Source of the DNA: Photorhabdus thracensis
Lineage (GTDB): Bacteria > Pseudomonadota > Gammaproteobacteria > Enterobacterales > Enterobacteriaceae
Assembly (NCBI RefSeq): GCF_001010285.1
Contig: NZ_CP011104.1
Location: 1-64,000, forward strand
Direction of reading: 5' to 3'
DNA length: 64,000 bases
Under the pieces are notes generated by a model. The model had not been told where the DNA came from and did no database searches. It saw only the letters and a list, made by a program, of their open reading frames with translations. A program made the translations under genes and the position numbers. Positions 29,560-43,600 of this stretch are shown in pieces (within the stretch, counting starts at the first letter, position 1; each line of letters begins with the position of its first letter).

Positions 29560-30768
29560 TTAACCCACGAACCGCATGATGGCGCTTTCAAGGCGAACCA
29601 GACCTTCATCAATATCAGCAAATTTGATGTTTAATGCCGGCGCAAAGCGCAACACATCCGGGCCGGCAATCAAGGCAATTAATCCTTCCTCTGCGGCTAT
29701 ATTGGTTAACTGCTTCGCCTTACCCTGCCAAGCTTGATTCAATTCAGCGCCTAAAAGCAGCCCTTTGCCCCGTAAACAACTGAATAATTGATAGCGCTGA
29801 TTCAATTCCGATAACTTATCCATGAAATATTCATGGCGCTGCTGAACTCCGGTGAGGAGCGCGGTCTGATTAACCATTGAAAACACCTTATTGGCAACGG
29901 CTGCTGCCAGCGGATTACCACCAAACGTCGTGCCGTGTGTTCCAGGTTGAAAAACCTCAGCAATAGGTTGTTTTGTCAACATGGCGCCGATAGGGAAGCC
30001 CCCTCCGAGGCCTTTAGCACTGGTAAGAATATCAGGCTCAACGCCATATTCCTGATAAGCATAAAGATATCCGGTACGGCCCATGCCAGTCTGAATTTCA
30101 TCAAAAATGAGCAACGCCTGAAAACGATCACATAACGTACGCAATTCCTGCAAAAATGCAGGGTTGGCGGGAATAACGCCGCCTTCACCGATAATCGGTT
30201 CAACAATAACCGCACAGGTGTTCTCAGAAATGTGTTCTCTGATCGCAGACAAATCGTTATAAGGAAGATGAGTAATTTCTTGAGGAAGAGGAGCATAATC
30301 TTGTGAATATTTTGGTTGTCCTCCTACCGTAACAGTAAATAATGTCCTGCCATGAAAAGAATCTTTAAATGAGATAATCTCGCTCTTATTTTTTCCATAT
30401 TTATCAGCAGCATATTTTCTAGCTAATTTTAATGCCGCCTCGTTAGCTTCTGCTCCTGAATTGCAGAAAAACACCTTATCAGCAAAAGTATTTTCCACGA
30501 GTTTCTTTGCTAATTTCAGCACGGGCTCATTGGTGTAACCATTTCCTATATGCCATATTTTCTCAATCTGAGAAATTAACTCATCTTTTAATTCCGGGTG
30601 AGCGTGTCCTAATGAATTAACCGCAATTCCACCAGCAAGATCAATATATTCCTTGCCATCCTGATCCCATACTCTCGAACCTTTAGCCCGAACAGGTATG
30701 AACTTAGCAGGAGAAAAACAGGGTACCATATAGTGATCAAACCAACTTCTCTGAATATTTTCTGACAT
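29560..30768 (-). CDS. astC: Succinylornithine transaminase
   Basis: 402 aa, class III PLP aminotransferase. [20 protein letters not shown] near residue 100, [12 protein letters not shown], and the PLP lysine in [17 protein letters not shown]. It makes succinylglutamate semialdehyde; enzymes of this group often also act on acetylornithine. First gene of the operon; its upstream region holds an ARG-box-like palindrome at 31173-31190. I searched the upstream region for a sigma-54 promoter, as known for E. coli astC, and found no convincing one. Confidence 0.95.
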   Translation of the reverse strand: MSENIQRSWFDHYMVPCFSPAKFIPVRAKGSRVWDQDGKEYIDLAGGIAVNSLGHAHPELKDELISQIEKIWHIGNGYTNEPVLKLAKKLVENTFADKVFFCNSGAEANEAALKLARKYAADKYGKNKSEIISFKDSFHGRTLFTVTVGGQPKYSQDYAPLPQEITHLPYNDLSAIREHISENTCAVIVEPIIGEGGVIPANPAFLQELRTLCDRFQALLIFDEIQTGMGRTGYLYAYQEYGVEPDILTSAKGLGGGFPIGAMLTKQPIAEVFQPGTHGTTFGGNPLAAAVANKVFSMVNQTALLTGVQQRHEYFMDKLSELNQRYQLFSCLRGKGLLLGAELNQAWQGKAKQLTNIAAEEGLIALIAGPDVLRFAPALNIKFADIDEGLVRLESAIMRFVG

Positions 30769-31534
30769 AGATCATTTCCCCTTAAAATAGAGAGTATTCG
30801 GACGAGATAAAACAATATGCTCCGCATCATTTTTCATCTCATACTTACACAAATGATTAATGAATGCCGAGGTAAAAGGTTGACCAAGTTGAAGCCTAAA
30901 AAGCCTTAAAAATAATAAAATTACAGGATTTCGTTAATATTATTCTTATTAATCCTCATCACTATTTTCGAGAAATAGTTGCTCAACCATTGGACAGATA
31001 CTGTTGCTCACGCCTAACAAAGTCAACACAAGTTATAAACAAAAAAAATACTTTTTGATCTCGTTCAAAATTCCAAGAAGTATTTTTATGCACAATTTAT
31101 GCACTTATCATGAATAAACAAGGAATAAATGGTGAATAAACTAAACCTGCTACATATTAGATGAGAAGAATAAATAAATAATTATTCATTAATAACGCCA
31201 GAAATTTATCCACTTAAATGTAAAATAAAATTTGACGGAATTTAATCTTGTAAAAACCGGGGTAAATCTATCGTCAAAATAACAAAATAAGTGAACAATC
31301 CGACTATAACTTAATACAAAATTAACTGTCCTGCCAAGAAGCTTGGTTGTGTCTGAACTTTGTTAGATTTCAAACAATAACAACATCACTACCTAGTCGG
31401 ATTATTTGTAACAAATTAATCGCATTCAGACTTATCCTGATGATTTACCTGGGTAGACAAACAGATAAGAGACTATCCGAAGACAATTATTTATGGGAAT
31501 GATTCCTTTCCTCATTCTGTTTTAACATAGAAAC
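30769..31534. other. ast operon promoter region / spacer after the NRPS
   Basis: About 770 bp, AT-rich, no gene on either strand. It contains the ARG-box-like site and several TGAATAAA half-sites (31120-31160), as expected of an arginine-responsive control region. Confidence 0.5.
31173..31190. promoter_or_regulatory. ARG-box-like ArgR site upstream of astC
   Basis: AATAAATAATTATTCATT matches the 18-bp ARG-box palindrome (TGAAT-4-ATTCA) with one central-arm mismatch. It lies about 400 bp before astC. ArgR with arginine activates astC in enterics, so the position is reasonable though distant. Confidence 0.5.
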
Positions 31535-31563
31535 AATCCGGTATAAACAATGTATACCGGATT
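31535..31563 (-). terminator. Palindrome downstream of the NRPS gene
   Basis: Perfect 11-bp arms AATCCGGTATA/TATACCGGATT around a 7-base loop, 46 bp after the NRPS stop. On the minus strand a short TTGTTT follows the second arm, a weak U-tract. A second copy with one mismatch lies at 49038-49066 beside the NRPS 3' remnant. Confidence 0.65.
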
Positions 31564-31608
31564 ATCACATCAACGTTAAATTATTCAATATTTCTTAATA
31601 TATCAGTA

Positions 31609-34600
31609 TTACAGCGCCTCCTCATCACAATGCATTGCCAACGCCCTATTCAGAGCCTGAGCTAAAGCGATTCTATGTTCCTTATTCTCCATCAAACTCG
31701 CATGGTTACCTGGAACTGCAATCAACTGAAGTAAAGAGTCAGGCATTATCTGTGCCCAGCCTAACGATGGGTCCATAGTTAAAGATTTCGGTTCTTCATC
31801 CGCAACAAAAGGATTAGGCGGGCAAGGTTCCATCGCATAAAACTGATGCAGCGTTACCGCTAATGCCTGCGGCTCATACTCTTCGACTATTTGTATATAA
31901 TGCTCTCCCTGCTCCCAACGTTTGGCGACTAAATCAGGGCGAAGACTGGCGGGATATAACGCCAATTCCTGTGCCGCTTCAATAAACTGCACCAAATTCA
32001 GCTCATCAATTCGCCGGTACAATGCCGCAATCTCTTCTGTGTGTTCCTCTCCAAACTGCTTTATTAACACAGCAAAGAACAGATGGTTGAGTTGCACAGG
32101 CTCCTCACTGACATCATGAGGAGCCGGCGTATCAATCAATCCCAGGAAGTTAACCTCCTCCCCGGCATGTAAAAGCCACTGGGCAATGGCATAAGCCAAT
32201 ATGCCGCCGGAAGAGTAACCCGCTATCCGGTACGGACCTACCGGTTGAACCGCTTTCATCAAGTTGATCATTCTGGCCGCATGCTCTTCCATCGTCGCCA
32301 TCGGTTCTTCACTGATGGACGGCCAGGGCAGCGTATAAACCGGATAGTCTGACCGGATATGTTGAGCCAGCCCGTACACATAGGAATAGTCTTCCATTCC
32401 ACTGGGCACAAAAAACAATGGCAGCGCCGTTCCGCCCGGTCGCACCGGTATGGCACTGGTCTGCGGCTGAGACAGCAAATCTGAGGTGATTTTTGCTGCC
32501 AGTTCAGACAACACAGGGAATTGGAACAAGGCGTTCAAGGTACAAATCAAACCCTGACCAGCGATAAGATTGACCATTCGAATGGCAAGCAGTGAATGGC
32601 CGCCCAGAGCGAAGAAGTTGTCATGCCGGCTGACCTGTTCAATCCCCAGCAATTCACGCCAAATATCCGCCAATGCGATTTCTGTTTCTCCTCGTGGTAC
32701 AGCGTAAACCTGACGGGCAACCGCTTTTTCGTCCGGTGCAGGTAATGCCCGGCGATCCAATTTACCGTTCCGGGTCAGCGGGAAAGCACCCAGCCGGACA
32801 AACGCCGACGGTATCATATATTCAGGTAATCGGGTTGACAGATGCGAACGCAAATGTTGAGCCAGTCCTTCCTCATCATCCGCGACCACATAAGCGACCA
32901 GACGCTTATCCTCCCCTTTACCATCAGTAACCACCAGTGACTCACGAACGGCAGGGTATTCCATCAGACGCGCTTCTATCTCTCCGGGTTCTATACGGAA
33001 TCCCCGGATTTTCACCTGCTGATCATTGCGCCCCACATAAATCAGGTTACCATCCGACAAATAACGGGCAAGGTCACCTGTCCGATACATACGGGCACCC
33101 GGCATCACTGAGAATGGATCATCCAGGAAACGCTCTGCGGTCAGATCCGACCTGTTCAGATAACCACGGGCGACACCCGTCCCCCCGATATAGAGTTCAC
33201 CTACCGCGCCCCGCGGCACTGGCTGACCCCGCGCATCAAGCAGGTAGATACGTGTATTGTTTATTGGACGGCCGATAGGGATCTCCTCCCCCTGATAATC
33301 GGGTGGACAATGCCATGCCATGACCGCAACGGTGGCTTCGGTTGGGCCATAAATATTAAAGGTGTTATACCTGCCGGCTAACGATTGCAATAATGCAGAA
33401 CCCAGCGCCTCCCCTGCAAATATCAAGGTTAAATGCGTTTGTAACGGGGGCAGTTCGTGAGCATTCTGAAGGACGGCAGGCGGCAAAGTCAGATGAGTAA
33501 TACGCTGTTCATCCAGATAATGCCACAAGGCATTCCTGTCATAACGGACATCGTCTGCCAGAATATGGAGGGCAGCGCCCGCACCATAGGCCATCACAAT
33601 GTCCGCAACGCTGGCGTCAAAACTAATGGAGGCAAATTGCAAAACCCGGCTATCCGGTTTAACACCCAAGCGATCAATATGGTCGATTGCCAAATTTATT
33701 ACGCCACGATGTTCCACCATCACGCCTTTGGGCACACCGGTGGTACCTGAGGTATAAATCACATAGGCCAACTGTCTTGAATGCAGTGATAATCCCTGAG
33801 GGTTGCTGTCCGGTTGTTCCCAATCCGTATCCGGTTCTAATACCTTCAGCCCTTTCAGTACATCCTGACCCAAAGCCGTACGCCCCACCGCATCCGCCAC
33901 CACCATGACCGGAGTGGCATCACTTAAAATCCCCCTCAAACGGTCACCCGAATAGGCGGGATCAAGCGGGACGTAAGCACCTCCGGCCTTCAATATAGCC
34001 AGCAACCCTATCATCATCGACGTAGAACGGGAGACACAAAGCGCAACACGTTGCTCCGGTATCACGCCCTGTGCAATAAGCTCATGAGCCAACCGGTTTG
34101 CCCGCCTGTTCAGTTCGGCATAGCTCAGTGTCTCAGCCCCACACACAAGTGCGGTTGCATTCGGTGTCCTTTGCACCTGCTGTTCAAACAACTGATGAAT
34201 GCACAGCGGATCAGGATACGGGGTTTCCGTCTCATTCCAGTTTTCCAGCAACAACCTGCGCTCTGCCGGTGTCAAAATATCGATTCCCCCAACTGACTGT
34301 TGAGGATCAACTACCATCGCTTGCAGTACCGTGTGCAAATACCCCACATAGCGCTCGATTGTAGGTTGATCAAACAGGGCCGTGGCATAACCCAGAGATC
34401 CCACAATCCTGCCATTCTCTTCAGACAGTTCCAATTCCAGATCAAACTTAACTGTGTCTGTTTCAAGAACAGAATCAACAAGCGAAACAGCCAACTCTGG
34501 CAGTTCCCATTCCGGGCTCTCATTATTCTGCCAGGCAAACATCACCTGGAACAACGGGGTATGCGCCAGTCGGCGCTGTGGCTGCACGATTTCCACCACC

Positions 34601-37600
34601 TGTTCAAACGGCAGGTCCTGATGCGCCTGTGCCGCCAATGCGGTTTGCCGCACACGCGCCAGCAATTCAATGACATTCGGCGCATCCGATAAATCAATAC
34701 GTAAAGCCAGCGTATTGACAAAGAAACCGATCAGGGGTTCCACTTCCTGGTGACTGCGGCCCGCACTCGGTGTGCCGATAACCAGATCGTCCTGACCTGA
34801 CAGGCGCGACAGGACCATCGCCCAGGCTGACAACAGGGTCATGAATAATGTAACGCCCTGCTGTTCGCTCAGGTGCTTAAGAGATGCCGTTAATTCCGCA
34901 TCCAGATCGATGAACATAACCCCCGCGGCAAACGACTGCTGAGGCGGACGAGGCCGATCGGTTGGCAAATCCAGCAACACGGGTGCGTCAGCCAGCATGG
35001 TACGCCAATAGTCCGATTGCGCCTGGATCCGTTCAGCCGACAGCCACTGACGCTGCCAGGCGGCGTAATCAGGATATTGAATCGCCAGCGGTGGCAAAGG
35101 ATCACGTTGCCCGGCCAGAAAAGCCGTATAGAGCGTACTCAATTCACTTATCAGCACACCTACAGACCAGCCGTCTGACACAATGTGATGCTGGGTAAGC
35201 AGGAACCGGTATTCGTCATCTGTGAGCCGGATAAGAGAGGCACGAATAAGCGGGCCATGACTGAGATCAAATGACGTACTGGCTTCCCCGATGCTCAGAT
35301 GTTCAAGCACAGTTTCGGTATCCGATACCCCACGCAGGTCATACTGAGACAACGGCACCCCACGGTCCGCCGCCAACAGTTGCACTTGTGGCTGACCGTC
35401 AACGGAGACGAAGATGGAACGTAACGCTTCATGACGGGCAAACAACGTGTCGAGTGCCTGCTGCCAGGCAACGATATCCAGCTGACCACTCAAGCGCAGT
35501 GTCATCGAGATATGATAAATATCACTGACGCCCTCAAACTGGGCAAGGAACCACAAACGCTGTTGGGCGAATGACAACGGCAACGCCCCTTCACGGGATA
35601 TCGGCAGAATAGTGGGTAATATCTTGCGCTGTTCATCAAACCGGACACGTATTGCCTCAGCAAAGGCCGTTAAAGTGGACATTTCAAACAAGACGCTTAA
35701 TGGCAGTTCGACACCCAGCGCTGCTATCCGGTTCATCATCCGTACAGCCAACAGCGAATGCCCCCCCAACGCAAAGAAGTTATCATGCCGGCTGATCTGT
35801 TCAATCCCCAGGACTTCACACCAAATAGCCGCCAGCGCAATTTCAGCTTCCCCTTGCGGTGCTTCATAGATCTGACGGGCAAAGGCTTCCTCGCCAGGCA
35901 CCGGTAATGCCCGGCGATCCAGCTTACCATTCGGGGTCTGCGGGAAGGAATCCAGGCGTACAAAGGCCGCCGGCACCATATAGTCAGGTAAAATCGCACT
36001 CAGGTGCTCACGCAAACAGGCAACTAACCCGTCATTCGCTTCCGCCACCACATAAGCGACCAGACGTTTATCCTGCCCATCCTCCCGCGCCAGCACCGCC
36101 GCCTCTTGTACCGCCGGGTATTCCAGTAACCGGGTTTCAATTTCCCCCAGTTCAACCCGGAAGCCGCGGATTTTCACCTGCTGGTCGTTACGGCCCAGGA
36201 ATTCCAAGTCACCGTCCGGCAGATAGCGGGCCAAATCCCCAGTCCGGTACATCCGCGCACCAGATACCGGACTAAAGGGATCCGGTATAAAACGCTCCGC
36301 ACTCAATTCTGGCCGGTTCAGATAACCCCGCGCCACCCCGACGCCACCAATATACATTTCGCCAATGCAGCCTAATGGCACCGGTTGACCGTCTTTGTCC
36401 AACAGGTAGATGCGGGTATTTTTAACCGGCCGGCCAATAGAGCTATCATCCACAGGGGATAACACCGCCTTACAGGTCGCGGTCACGGTATTTTCCGTCG
36501 GGCCATACGTATTTAATAGCCGTGGGCGATAAGTTTCCTGGGTAAACCACACCTGAATAGCTCTCTTCTGTACCGCCTCACCCCCAATAATGATTAACCT
36601 GAGACAATCCGGCAACGGTGATGCTTTGTCTCTGGTCACCAATTCAGACCAGAATAAAGTCGGCAGAGATATCACCGTAATACGGTTTTGTCGAATTAAG
36701 GTGATAAATTCCTGCATCGAAGTCAGCCAGCTATCATCCCGAATCACCAGCGTCGCACCATGACATAATGACGAGAAAAGTTCTTCCACTGAAACATCAA
36801 AAGAAAAAGAAGCAAATTGCAGCATCCGGTCTTGCGCCGTGACAGCATAGGTCTCATTAAAACCCAGATAACGTTGATACATCGCCTGATGTTCCACCAT
36901 TACCCCTTTCGGCTGCCCGGTTGAGCCGGAGGTGTAAATCACATAGGCCAGATGCTGTGGCGTCAACGCCGGGACCTGCGGGTTGCTATCCGGCAAGTCT
37001 GGCAGCGTATTCGGGTCCAGTATCGTCAACCCTGCCAGCACCTCTTCGCCCAGCGCAGCCCGTCCAACCGCATCAGCCAGCACCACTGCCGGGGCGGTAT
37101 CATTCAGGATATACGCCAGACGTTCCCCCGGGTAAGCTGAATCCAGCGGCACATAAGCCCCGCCAGCTTTCAGCACCGCCAGCAATCCCACCACCATCGC
37201 CGGGGAACGTGCCACACAAATCGCCACCCGCTGGTCGGGTGTGACACCCAACGCAATCAGTTGATGGGCCAAACGGTTGGCACAGGCATTTAATTCGGCA
37301 TAACTGAACGTCTGCTCCTGATACACCAATGCCGTCGCCTGTGGGGTTTGCTCTGCCTGTTGCTCAAACAACTGATGAATACATAACGCCTCAGGATACG
37401 GCGTTTCTGTTTCATTCCAGGTTTCCAGCAACAGCGTGCGTTCCGTTTCCGGCAGGATGTTCAACGCCCGTATCGGCGTCTCCGGCGCCTGCTCAAGGGC
37501 CTCCACCAGACTCTCCAGCGCCTGCTGCATATAACCGCATATCCTGTCCGGCTCAAACGGCTGCACTGCACTAGCCGTCAGCCCCAAAGTGGCCCCCCCG

Positions 37601-40600
37601 TCCTCCACCGACAACCCAAAGGGATAGTTAGTGCTCTCCTGCCCGCCCAGGAATTCAATACCGTCCATCGTTTCACCCAGCGGATCCTGTTGATCATTAT
37701 GCCGGTAATTCAATAGAGCACTAAAGAGAGGCGTACCGCTGGCAACCCCACTGCACCGCTGGGCCAGCGCCAGTGAGGCGTGCTCATGCGCCAGCAACCC
37801 GGCCAGCCGTAAATGGGCCGCCCGCACGCTGTCCCGTACCGGGGTATCATCAATATCCAGGCGTAACGGCAGAGTATTAATAAACAGCCCCATCCCATTA
37901 TCAGCGCCTTCTCCCGCCGCCATGCGCCCAAACAGCACGGTACCAAACACCACTTTCTCCTGACCACTGGTATGTGATAACACCTGTGCCCAGGCCAGAT
38001 GGCACAGCGCCGCCAGACTGACCCCCAAATGCCGGGCCTGATAGCGAAGACGGTCATTCAACCCAGCAGTCAGCATCCGGTAGGATGTTGTCTCCTGCGA
38101 TCCATCATGATGCACATCCGCCAACCCAAACGGCAGCGTGGGTTCATCCACCGCCGCCAGCATGTTAGTAAAGAAGCGGGTATGTTCCTCCTGACTGATA
38201 CCCAACCGGGCCTGCGCCACCAGATTGCGGAACGGCGCCGGCGCCGGCAGGCTCTCCTCCTGACCGGTAAGATACGCCAGTACTTCGCGATTCATCACGT
38301 CCAGCGTGGTATGGTCACCAATCAGGTGATGCAGCAATTCCAGTAAAAACCAGCGCCCATCAGTCTCCTGCGCCACGACAAAACGCAGCAGCGGTGCCTG
38401 ACCCAAATCAATACGATAATGACGGGGATCAAAACGTTGAACCAGTTGATCACCCACCGGCCCATCAGCCGGGTCCAACGTCAATTCAGTGACCGATAAC
38501 GGTACCTGACGCCAGACCACTTGCGCCGGCACTGACAATCCTTGCCAGATAAAGGCCGTACGCAGAATATCGTGCCGATCAACCATCTGTTGTACCGCGG
38601 CCAAATAACGGTCCAGCAGAGGCCGGTCAGCAAAAGCCATCTGACTGACTAACAAATAGGGATCACCTTCGTTTGCCAGTAAGTGGTGAAACAAAATACC
38701 GTCCTGCAACGGTGACAGGGCATAGATATCCTGAAGATTAGCTATTCCGCCCGGTACCTGTTCAATGATGCTGTCAATCTCAGGCTGAGTCAGATCAATC
38801 AACGGTAACATTGCCGGTATAAGTGTCGTCGTCGCGGGTGTAATCACATTAGCCGGTGCCATCACCGCGCGATGCCGTCCCAACGTTTGGGCCAGTGCCG
38901 ACAATACCGGCGACTGGAACAAATCACGCGCCGTCAGTGTCAACCCCTGGTGACGCAGGCGTTCAATCATGCGTACCGCGAGCAGTGAATGGCCCCCCAA
39001 GGCAAAGAAGCTGTCATGCCGGCTGACCTGTTCAACCCCCAGTAATTCACGCCAAATAACCGACAGGGCGATTTCCGTTTCGCCTTGCGGCGCCTCGTAA
39101 ACCTGACGGGCAACGGCTTCACCATCCGGCGCCGGTAGCGCATGACGATCCAGTTTACCGTTCGGAGTCAACGGAAACGCCTCCAGACGCACAAAAGCCG
39201 ACGGCACCATATAATCAGGCAAAGCGGTACTCAGGTGGGCACGCAGGTTGTTCATCAGCTCCTCATCCGCTGTTGCCGCCACATAGGCCACCAACCGTTT
39301 ATCCGACCCTTCACCCAATGCCAACACAGTAACCTCACGCACCGCCGGGTGTTCTGCCAACCGGGCCTCAATTTCACCCAGTTCAATCCGGAAACCGCGG
39401 ATTTTCACCTGCTGATCGTTGCGGCCCAGAAACTCCAGATTGCCATCCGGCAGATAACGCGCCAAATCCCCGGTGCGGTACATGCGTGCATCCGGGTTAT
39501 CACTGAACGGATCAACCAGGAAACGTTCAGCAGTCAATTCAGGATGATTAAGATAACCACAAGCAACCCCATCTCCGCCGACATAAATCTCCCCAACCGC
39601 CCCCAACGGCACCAGCTGACCATACGTATCCAACAGATAAACCCGCGTGTTGGCTACCGGTCGGCCAATCGGGATGCGGATCGCTCCCTGTGCTAATGCC
39701 GTGATACGATATGTCGTCGTAAAGGTAGTGCCTTCACTCGGCCCATAGCCATTCAATAACTGTTGTGGCGGACTTGTGCTCAGTACCTGCCCGACAACAT
39801 GGGGATCAAGGGCATCTCCCCCGACAATCAGGAGCTTTAATTGCGGCAGAACCGGAGACAGCTCCGCCGCCAGCTGGTTAAACAATCCGACACTCAGCCA
39901 CAGCACCGTCATTCGCTGAACCTGTAGAACTTGTACAAACTCCAGCGGTGTCAGCAAAGTGGCACGATCGACCACCACTAACGCGCCGCCATTAAGCAAC
40001 GGTGCCCAGACTTCAAACGTGCTGGCATCGAAAGCCGGATTAGCGGCAAAGGCCACCCGATCGTCCGGTCCAATTTCGGCATAGCCATTATTGATGACCA
40101 GCCGGACCACCGCACGATGCGGCACCAGAACCCCTTTGGGTGTACCGGTCGAACCGGAGGTATACATAATATACGCTGACCCGGCGCTGGAGCGCAGTAA
40201 GCCGGGGTTGATGTCATCTTCCTCGTTGCCCAGGTCTGTCTCATCCGAGAAACGCAACAGCGGAACAGCCAGATTAGCCGGAATATCCGCCTGTGTATCA
40301 GTGAGCAGCAACCTGGCTGAACAATCGCTTATCAGCCAGTTTTTCCGTTCGTCCGGCACACTGGGATCAATCGGCACGTAAACGCCGCCGGCTTTAAGGA
40401 TAGCTAATTGGGCCACCACCAGCGCCATCGATCGTTCTAACAGGAGCGCAACATGGTCACCGGGGCAAACCTTTTGTTCGATCAATTGACGGGCCAGCCG
40501 GTTAGCACGGGCATTCAGTTCCGTATAGCTCAGCGTCTTCTCTCCCGCTATCAGTGCCGTCGCTTCCGGGGTTTTCTCCACCTGCTGTTCAAACAACTGA

Positions 40601-43600
40601 TGGATACACAACGCCTCAGGATACACGGTTTCCGTGGCGTTCCAGGTTTTTAACAGCAATGTACGTTCCGCTTCCGGCAGGATGTTCAGTGCCCGAACGG
40701 GCATTTCCGGGACTTGCTCAAGCGCCTCCACCAGACTTTCCAGTGCCTGCTGCATATAACCGCATATCCTTTCCGGATCAAACGGTTGCACTACCTGAGC
40801 CGTCAGCCCCAGGGATTCAGCAAAATCCTCCACCGACAGCACAAACGGATAGTTGGTCCGCTCCTGTTCACTCAGGAATTCAATGCCGTCCATTGTTTCA
40901 TCCAGCGGATCCGGTTGAACATTATGTCGATAGTTCAACAGGGCACTGAAGAGGGGCGTACCGCTGGCAATCCCACTGCACTGCTGGGCCAGCGCCAGTG
41001 ACGCATGTTCATGCGCTAATAATCCGGCCAGTCGGGTATGGGCGGCCTGCACGCTGTCCCGTACCGGCGTATCATCGATATCCAGCTGCAACGGCAAGGT
41101 ATTAATAAACAGCCCCATACCATTGTCGGCGCTGTCCCCTGCCTGCATCCGTCCAAACAACACCGTGCCAAATACCACTTTCTCCTGCCCGCTGGTACGC
41201 GACAACACCTGAGCCCAGGCCAGATGACACAGGGCTGCCAAACTGACCCCCAAATGCCGGGCCTGACTGCGCAGACGATCATTCAGCTCAGGCACTAACA
41301 TCCGGTGAAATTCCGTCACCTGTGAGCCGTCGCGGTGCACCTCTGTCAGCCCGAATGGCAACGTGGGTTCATCTACCGCCGCCAGCATCCCGGTAAAGAA
41401 ACGGGTATGCGCTTCCTGACTCACCCCCAACCGGGCCTGCGCCACCAAATTGCGGAAAGGAACCGGTGCAGGCAAGCTATCCGCCTGACCAGTAAGGTAT
41501 GCCTGTACTTCACGGTGCATCACTTCCATTGTTTCATGGTCGCCAATCAGGTGATGCAGCAATTGCAAGACAATCCAACGGCCATCGGTCTCCTGCGCCA
41601 CCACAAAACGTAATAACGGCGCTTCGCTCAGGTCAAGACGATGATAACGCGGATCAAAACGCCGGGTTAACTGGTCACTCACCGGACCGTCAACCGGGTT
41701 CAGCGTCAGCTCAGTCACCGACAATTGGGCCTGACGCCAAACCACCTGCGCCGGCACTGACAATCCTTGCCAGATAAAAGCCGTGCGTAAGATATCGTGC
41801 CGATCAACCGCCCGTTGAACCGCTGCCAGATAACGATCTAACAGAGACCGGTCAGCAAAGGCCATCTGACCCGTCAATAGATACGGATCCCCTTCGTTCG
41901 CCAGCAAGTGGTGGAATAAGATACCGTCCTGCAACGGCGACAGGGCATAGATATCCTGAATATTGGCTATCCCGCCCGGCACCTGTTCAACGATACGGTC
42001 AATCTCAGCCTGAGTCAGATCAATCAGCGGCAACATCGCCGGCGTCAGTGTCGTGGCTGCCGGGGTGATGACGTTAGGCGGCACGGTCACAGCCTGGTGC
42101 TGTCCCAATGACCGGGCCAGTTCAAACAGCACCGGAAACTGGAACAGATCACGCGCCGTCAGTGTCAATCCCAGATGACGCAGGCGTTCAACCATCCGTA
42201 TCGCGAGCAGCGAATGACCACCCAAAGCGAAGAAACTGTCATGCCGGCTAACCTGTTCAATCCCCAGTAATTCACGCCAAATCGCCGCCAGGGCCATTTC
42301 CGTTTCGCCTTGCGGCGCGGCGTAAACTTGATAAGCAAAGGCTTCATTGTCCGGTGCCGGCAATGCCCGGCGATCCAATTTACCGTTAGGAGTCAATGGA
42401 AATGCATCCAGACGCACAAAGGCCGACGGCACCATATAGTCAGGTAAAATAGCACTCAGGTGGGCACGCAGGCTGTTCACCAGCCCATCATCTGCTGGCG
42501 CCACCACATAGGCCACCAGCCGTTTATCCGGCCCTTCCCCCCGAGCCAACACAGCAACTTCATGCACAGCTGGATGTTCTGCCAGATACGCCTCAATTTC
42601 CCCCGGTTCAATGCGGAAGCCGCGGATTTTCACCTGCTGATCGTTGCGGCCCAGAAACTCCAGATTGCCGTCCGGCAGATAACGCGCCAAATCCCCGGTG
42701 CGGTACATGCGTGCATCCGGGTTATCACTGAACGGATCAACCAGGAAACGTTCTGCGGTTAACTCAGGCCGATTGAAATAACCCTGAGCAACGCCATCTC
42801 CGCCGACATAAATCTCACCGATCACCCCTGGCGGTACCGGCTGCTCATAGGCATCCAACAGATAAACACGGGTATTCGCGATTGGCCGGCCAATCGGGAT
42901 ACGGGTCACGCCCTGCGCTAACGCCACGATAGGGTATATCGTGGTAAAGGTGGTTCCCTCACTCGGGCCATAGGCCTGCAACAATTGTTGAGGCGGGCTG
43001 TCACGCAAAACCTGGGCAATCACATGTGGATCCAGCACATCGCCACCAACAATCAGAATTTTGAGCTGAGAAAGAACCGGGGACAACTCTGCCGCCAACC
43101 GGTTAAACAGCCCGATAGTCAGCCACAGCACCGTGATGCGGTGCGTCTGGAAAGCTGGTATTAACTCCTGTGGTGTCAGCAACGTGGCATGGTCGATAAC
43201 CACCAGCGCACCGCCGTTAAGCAACGGAGCCCAAACTTCAAACGTGCTGGCATCGAAAGCCGGGTTAGCGGCAAAGGCCACCCGATCGTCCGGTTCAATT
43301 TCGGCATAGCCATTATTGATGACCAACCGGACCACCGCACGATGCGGCACCACCACGCCTTTAGGCATACCCGTCGAGCCGGAGGTATACATAATATACG
43401 CTGACCCGGCGCTGGAGCGCGGTAAGCCGGGGTTGATATCATCTTCCTCGCTGCCCGGGTCTGTCTCATCCGAGAAACGCAACAGCGGAACAGCCAGATT
43501 AGCCGGAACATCAGCCCGTGTATCGGTGAGCAGCAACCTGGCTGAACAATCGCTTATCAGCCAGTTTTTCCGCTCATCCGGCACACTGGGATCTATCGGT

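Noticed and set aside
30769-31534. A sigma-54 promoter for astC, as in E. coli
   Set aside because: No GG-N10-GC element with flanking consensus was found on the minus strand; nearest candidates have the wrong spacing.
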